Shown: one piece after another, positions 33,985-35,417 of the stretch | Numbering within the stretch: the stretch's first letter is position 1 | How the letters are laid out: each line of letters starts with the position of its first letter | Made by a program: the position numbers and the translations under genes | The notes under the pieces: generated by a model | Told to the model about the DNA's origin: nothing | Databases searched by the model: none | What the model saw: the letters and a program-made list of their open reading frames with translations, nothing else | Source of the DNA: Herbaspirillum autotrophicum | Lineage (GTDB): Bacteria > Pseudomonadota > Gammaproteobacteria > Burkholderiales > Burkholderiaceae_D | NCBI RefSeq assembly: GCF_001189915.1 | Contig: NZ_LFLS01000046.1 | Coordinates: forward strand, 1 to 35,417 | Length of the DNA stretch: 35,417 nucleotides | Direction: 5' to 3'

Positions 33985-34013
33985 ATTGTCGATTTGACGC
34001 ACAATGGCGTCAA
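33985..34013 (-). promoter_or_regulatory. Promoter of the MFS gene overlapped by an inverted repeat
   Basis: On the minus strand TTGACG (34013-34008), 17 bp and GACAAT (33990-33985) form a good sigma-70 promoter. TTGACGC (33994-34000) and GCGTCAA (34007-34013) are a perfect 7-bp inverted repeat with a 6-nt spacer covering the -35 region, the position of a repressor operator. It could also serve the divergent gene at 34053. Confidence 0.55.
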
Positions 34014-34052
34014 CGACACAAAACCTTCAAATCCTGCCAGGAGAATGCTGCG

Positions 34053-34589
34053 ATGTCTTTATTCATGGATGCGGATCAATCGGTGCTGGTGATCATCGAC
34101 GAACAACAGAAATTGCTGCCGGTGATTGCCGGCGGCGATCACATGCTGGCGCAAACCATCCGGCTCGCCAGCATCGCCGGTTTGCTGGGGATTCCGGTGA
34201 TCGGCACCGAACAGACGCCGGACAAGCTCGGTCCCAATCATCCCGATATCAAGCGGCTGTGCGACCTGACCTTGGCCAAGACCCATTTCGACGCCTGTGC
34301 CGACGACCTGCAGGCGGCGCTGCCGCCGGACCGCAAGCAGATCGTGATTGCCGGTTGCGAAGCCCATGTCTGCCTGTTGCAGACGGCGCTGTCATTGCTG
34401 GGACTGGGGTATCAGGTGTGGGTGGTGCTGGATGCCACCGGTTCGCGCCGCAACAGCGACCGCGAGGCGGCATGGGCCCGTTTGCAGCAAGCCGGGGCAC
34501 ATGGCGTCACGGTCGAAATGGTCGCCTTCGAATGGTTGCATGACAGCCGTCATCCGCTGTTCCGGGAGGCGCTCAAGTTCATCAAGTGA
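34053..34589 (+). CDS. Isochorismatase-like cysteine hydrolase (YcaC-like)
   Basis: A 178-residue cytosolic hydrolase of the isochorismatase-like superfamily. The catalytic triad reads Asp16 in VLVIIDEQ, Lys76 in LAKTHFDAC and Cys107 in GCEAHVCLLQTA. The size and wording resemble YcaC-type hydrolases of unknown substrate; it lacks the carrier domain and EntB signatures, so it does not belong to the siderophore pathway despite the name. ATG 34053 has AGGAG 9 nt upstream. It is divergent from the MFS gene, with which it may share the operator at 33994-34013. Confidence 0.88.
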   Translation: MSLFMDADQSVLVIIDEQQKLLPVIAGGDHMLAQTIRLASIAGLLGIPVIGTEQTPDKLGPNHPDIKRLCDLTLAKTHFDACADDLQAALPPDRKQIVIAGCEAHVCLLQTALSLLGLGYQVWVVLDATGSRRNSDREAAWARLQQAGAHGVTVEMVAFEWLHDSRHPLFREALKFIK

Positions 34590-34723
34590 GGGGTTGCCAG
34601 ACGCTTGCGATGGCACCCTGCCCCGTTTTTCATTCATATCTATTTTGCCTGCGCGCCCTGTTGTGCTTGTCATCCCCGGCCCCGACAGGCAGAATCGCGT
34701 TACTTCAAGGAGCAGTTGCCATC

Positions 34724-35417
34724 ATGTCGAGCCCACTCAAATCCATCGCCCTGCCCGATCCGCCACCGCTCAATGTGCAGGCGCTGCGCGCCGGCTGCGC
34801 CGCGTGCAGCATGCATCAGCTGTGCCTGCCGATGGGTCTGGATCAGGCCGATATGCAGCGGCTTGATCAAATTATCGGCAAGAGCAAACGCATCCGCCGC
34901 GACCAGCCGTTGTATCGCATGCAGGACAAATTCGACACACTGTATGCGATCCGTCTCGGCCATTTCAAGACGTTTCAGGTCAATGCCGGCGGCGATCAGC
35001 AAATCACCGGTTTTCAGATGGCGGGCGAATTGCTCGGCATGGACGCCATCGGCACCGGCCTCCATCAATGCGAAGCGGTGGCGCTGGAAGACAGCGAAGT
35101 ATGCGAAATTCCCTTCCATCAGCTGGAAGATCTGTTTCAGGATATGCCGACCCTGTTGCGGCAATTCCATCGCATGATGAGTCAGGAAATTTCACGCGAG
35201 CAAAGTGTCATGCTGTCGCTCAGCAGCATGACGGCGCAACAGAAGCTGGCCGCTTTCCTGCTCAATCTGTCGTCGCGCTATGCCACCCGTGGCTATGCCG
35301 CCAACAGTTTTCAGTTGCGCATGACGCGCGAAGAAATCAGCAATTATCTGGGTCTGGCAGTCGAAAGCATCAGCCGCCTGCTGTCCAGTTTCAAGAAAAA
35401 CGGCGTCATCGAAGTCA
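34724..35417 (+). CDS. fnr: Fnr-type oxygen-sensing regulator, cut by window edge
   Basis: The first 231 codons of a Crp/Fnr-family regulator; the last few residues lie beyond the window. The 4Fe-4S ligands are all present: Cys25, Cys28 and Cys34 (C-x2-C-x5-C, as in E. coli FNR) and Cys116 in HQCEAVALED. The cyclic-nucleotide-like barrel spans about 45-150 and is followed by the dimer helix. The C-terminal HTH contains MTREEISNYLGLAVESISRLLSSF, whose recognition helix VESISR has the Glu, Ser and Arg that read TTGAT in FNR. It should therefore activate genes when oxygen is low; the site at 27686-27699 is a candidate target. AAGGAG precedes ATG 34724 at 11 nt, slightly long spacing. Confidence 0.93.
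   Translation, partial: MSSPLKSIALPDPPPLNVQALRAGCAACSMHQLCLPMGLDQADMQRLDQIIGKSKRIRRDQPLYRMQDKFDTLYAIRLGHFKTFQVNAGGDQQITGFQMAGELLGMDAIGTGLHQCEAVALEDSEVCEIPFHQLEDLFQDMPTLLRQFHRMMSQEISREQSVMLSLSSMTAQQKLAAFLLNLSSRYATRGYAANSFQLRMTREEISNYLGLAVESISRLLSSFKKNGVIEV

Noticed and set aside
34053..34589. A second isochorismatase for the siderophore pathway
   Set aside because: It lacks EntB signatures and the carrier domain, resembles YcaC-type hydrolases, and sits about 19 kb from the operon beside an unrelated MFS gene.
1..35417. CRISPR arrays, tRNA or rRNA genes, insertion sequences, integrase genes
   Set aside because: I looked for spaced identical repeats, tRNA-like cloverleaf ends, transposase or integrase motifs and found none.

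Overview
The window is bacterial chromosomal DNA, GC-rich and densely coding, with Gram-negative features: autotransporters, periplasmic binding proteins, a Tat substrate and a three-plus-one cysteine Fnr protein. The gene families (TctDE-like two-component pair, GcvA-type LysR, DUF4404, pirin/DoxX operon) suggest a betaproteobacterium of the Burkholderiales, possibly Oxalobacteraceae. This assignment is inference from gene content; no rRNA or tRNA is present to confirm it.

Layout. 1-588 (minus) is the N-terminal part of a subtilase-type surface lipoprotein. After about 700 bp without a recognisable gene come a SpoIIAA/STAS-like protein, a VOC protein and a citrate/H+ symporter (plus). 3747-15324 (minus) is one tightly packed catecholate siderophore operon in the order entC-entE-entB-NRPS-entA, then a shortened phosphopantetheinyl transferase remnant, then a subtilase autotransporter whose ATG directly follows the remnant's stop codon. 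A Fur box lies exactly between the -35 and -10 of the operon promoter. An MFS transporter, a likely siderophore exporter, lies divergently beyond 0.85 kb of unassigned DNA.

17522-20335 (minus) is a NrtA/TauA-type ABC transporter. It is divergent from a TctDE-like response regulator and histidine kinase pair. Then come a Tat-exported solute-binding protein with its own terminator, a class II aldolase-like protein, and a divergent GcvA-type LysR regulator. 26023-28106 holds a small secreted protein, an NPPW-type methyltransferase, and a DUF4404 gene behind a textbook class II FNR promoter. 28217-31586 is a doxX-pirin-pirin operon divergent from a LysR regulator. 31593-34589 carries a GlxA-type regulator, an MFS transporter and a divergent isochorismatase-like hydrolase. 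The window ends inside an fnr-type gene.

The most notable part is the siderophore locus. EntC, EntB and EntA convert chorismate to 2,3-dihydroxybenzoate (DHB), EntE activates DHB, the EntB carrier domain holds it, and a single C-A-PCP-TE NRPS joins it to an amino acid and releases the product. The adenylation pocket read from the sequence (D-A-E-D-I-G-T-V-I-K) is not the serine pocket of EntF. Its two acidic residues fit a basic amino acid such as lysine, so the product should be a lysine-type catecholate (azotochelin-like is one possibility) rather than enterobactin. Placing a secreted protease at the end of an iron-regulated siderophore operon is unusual.
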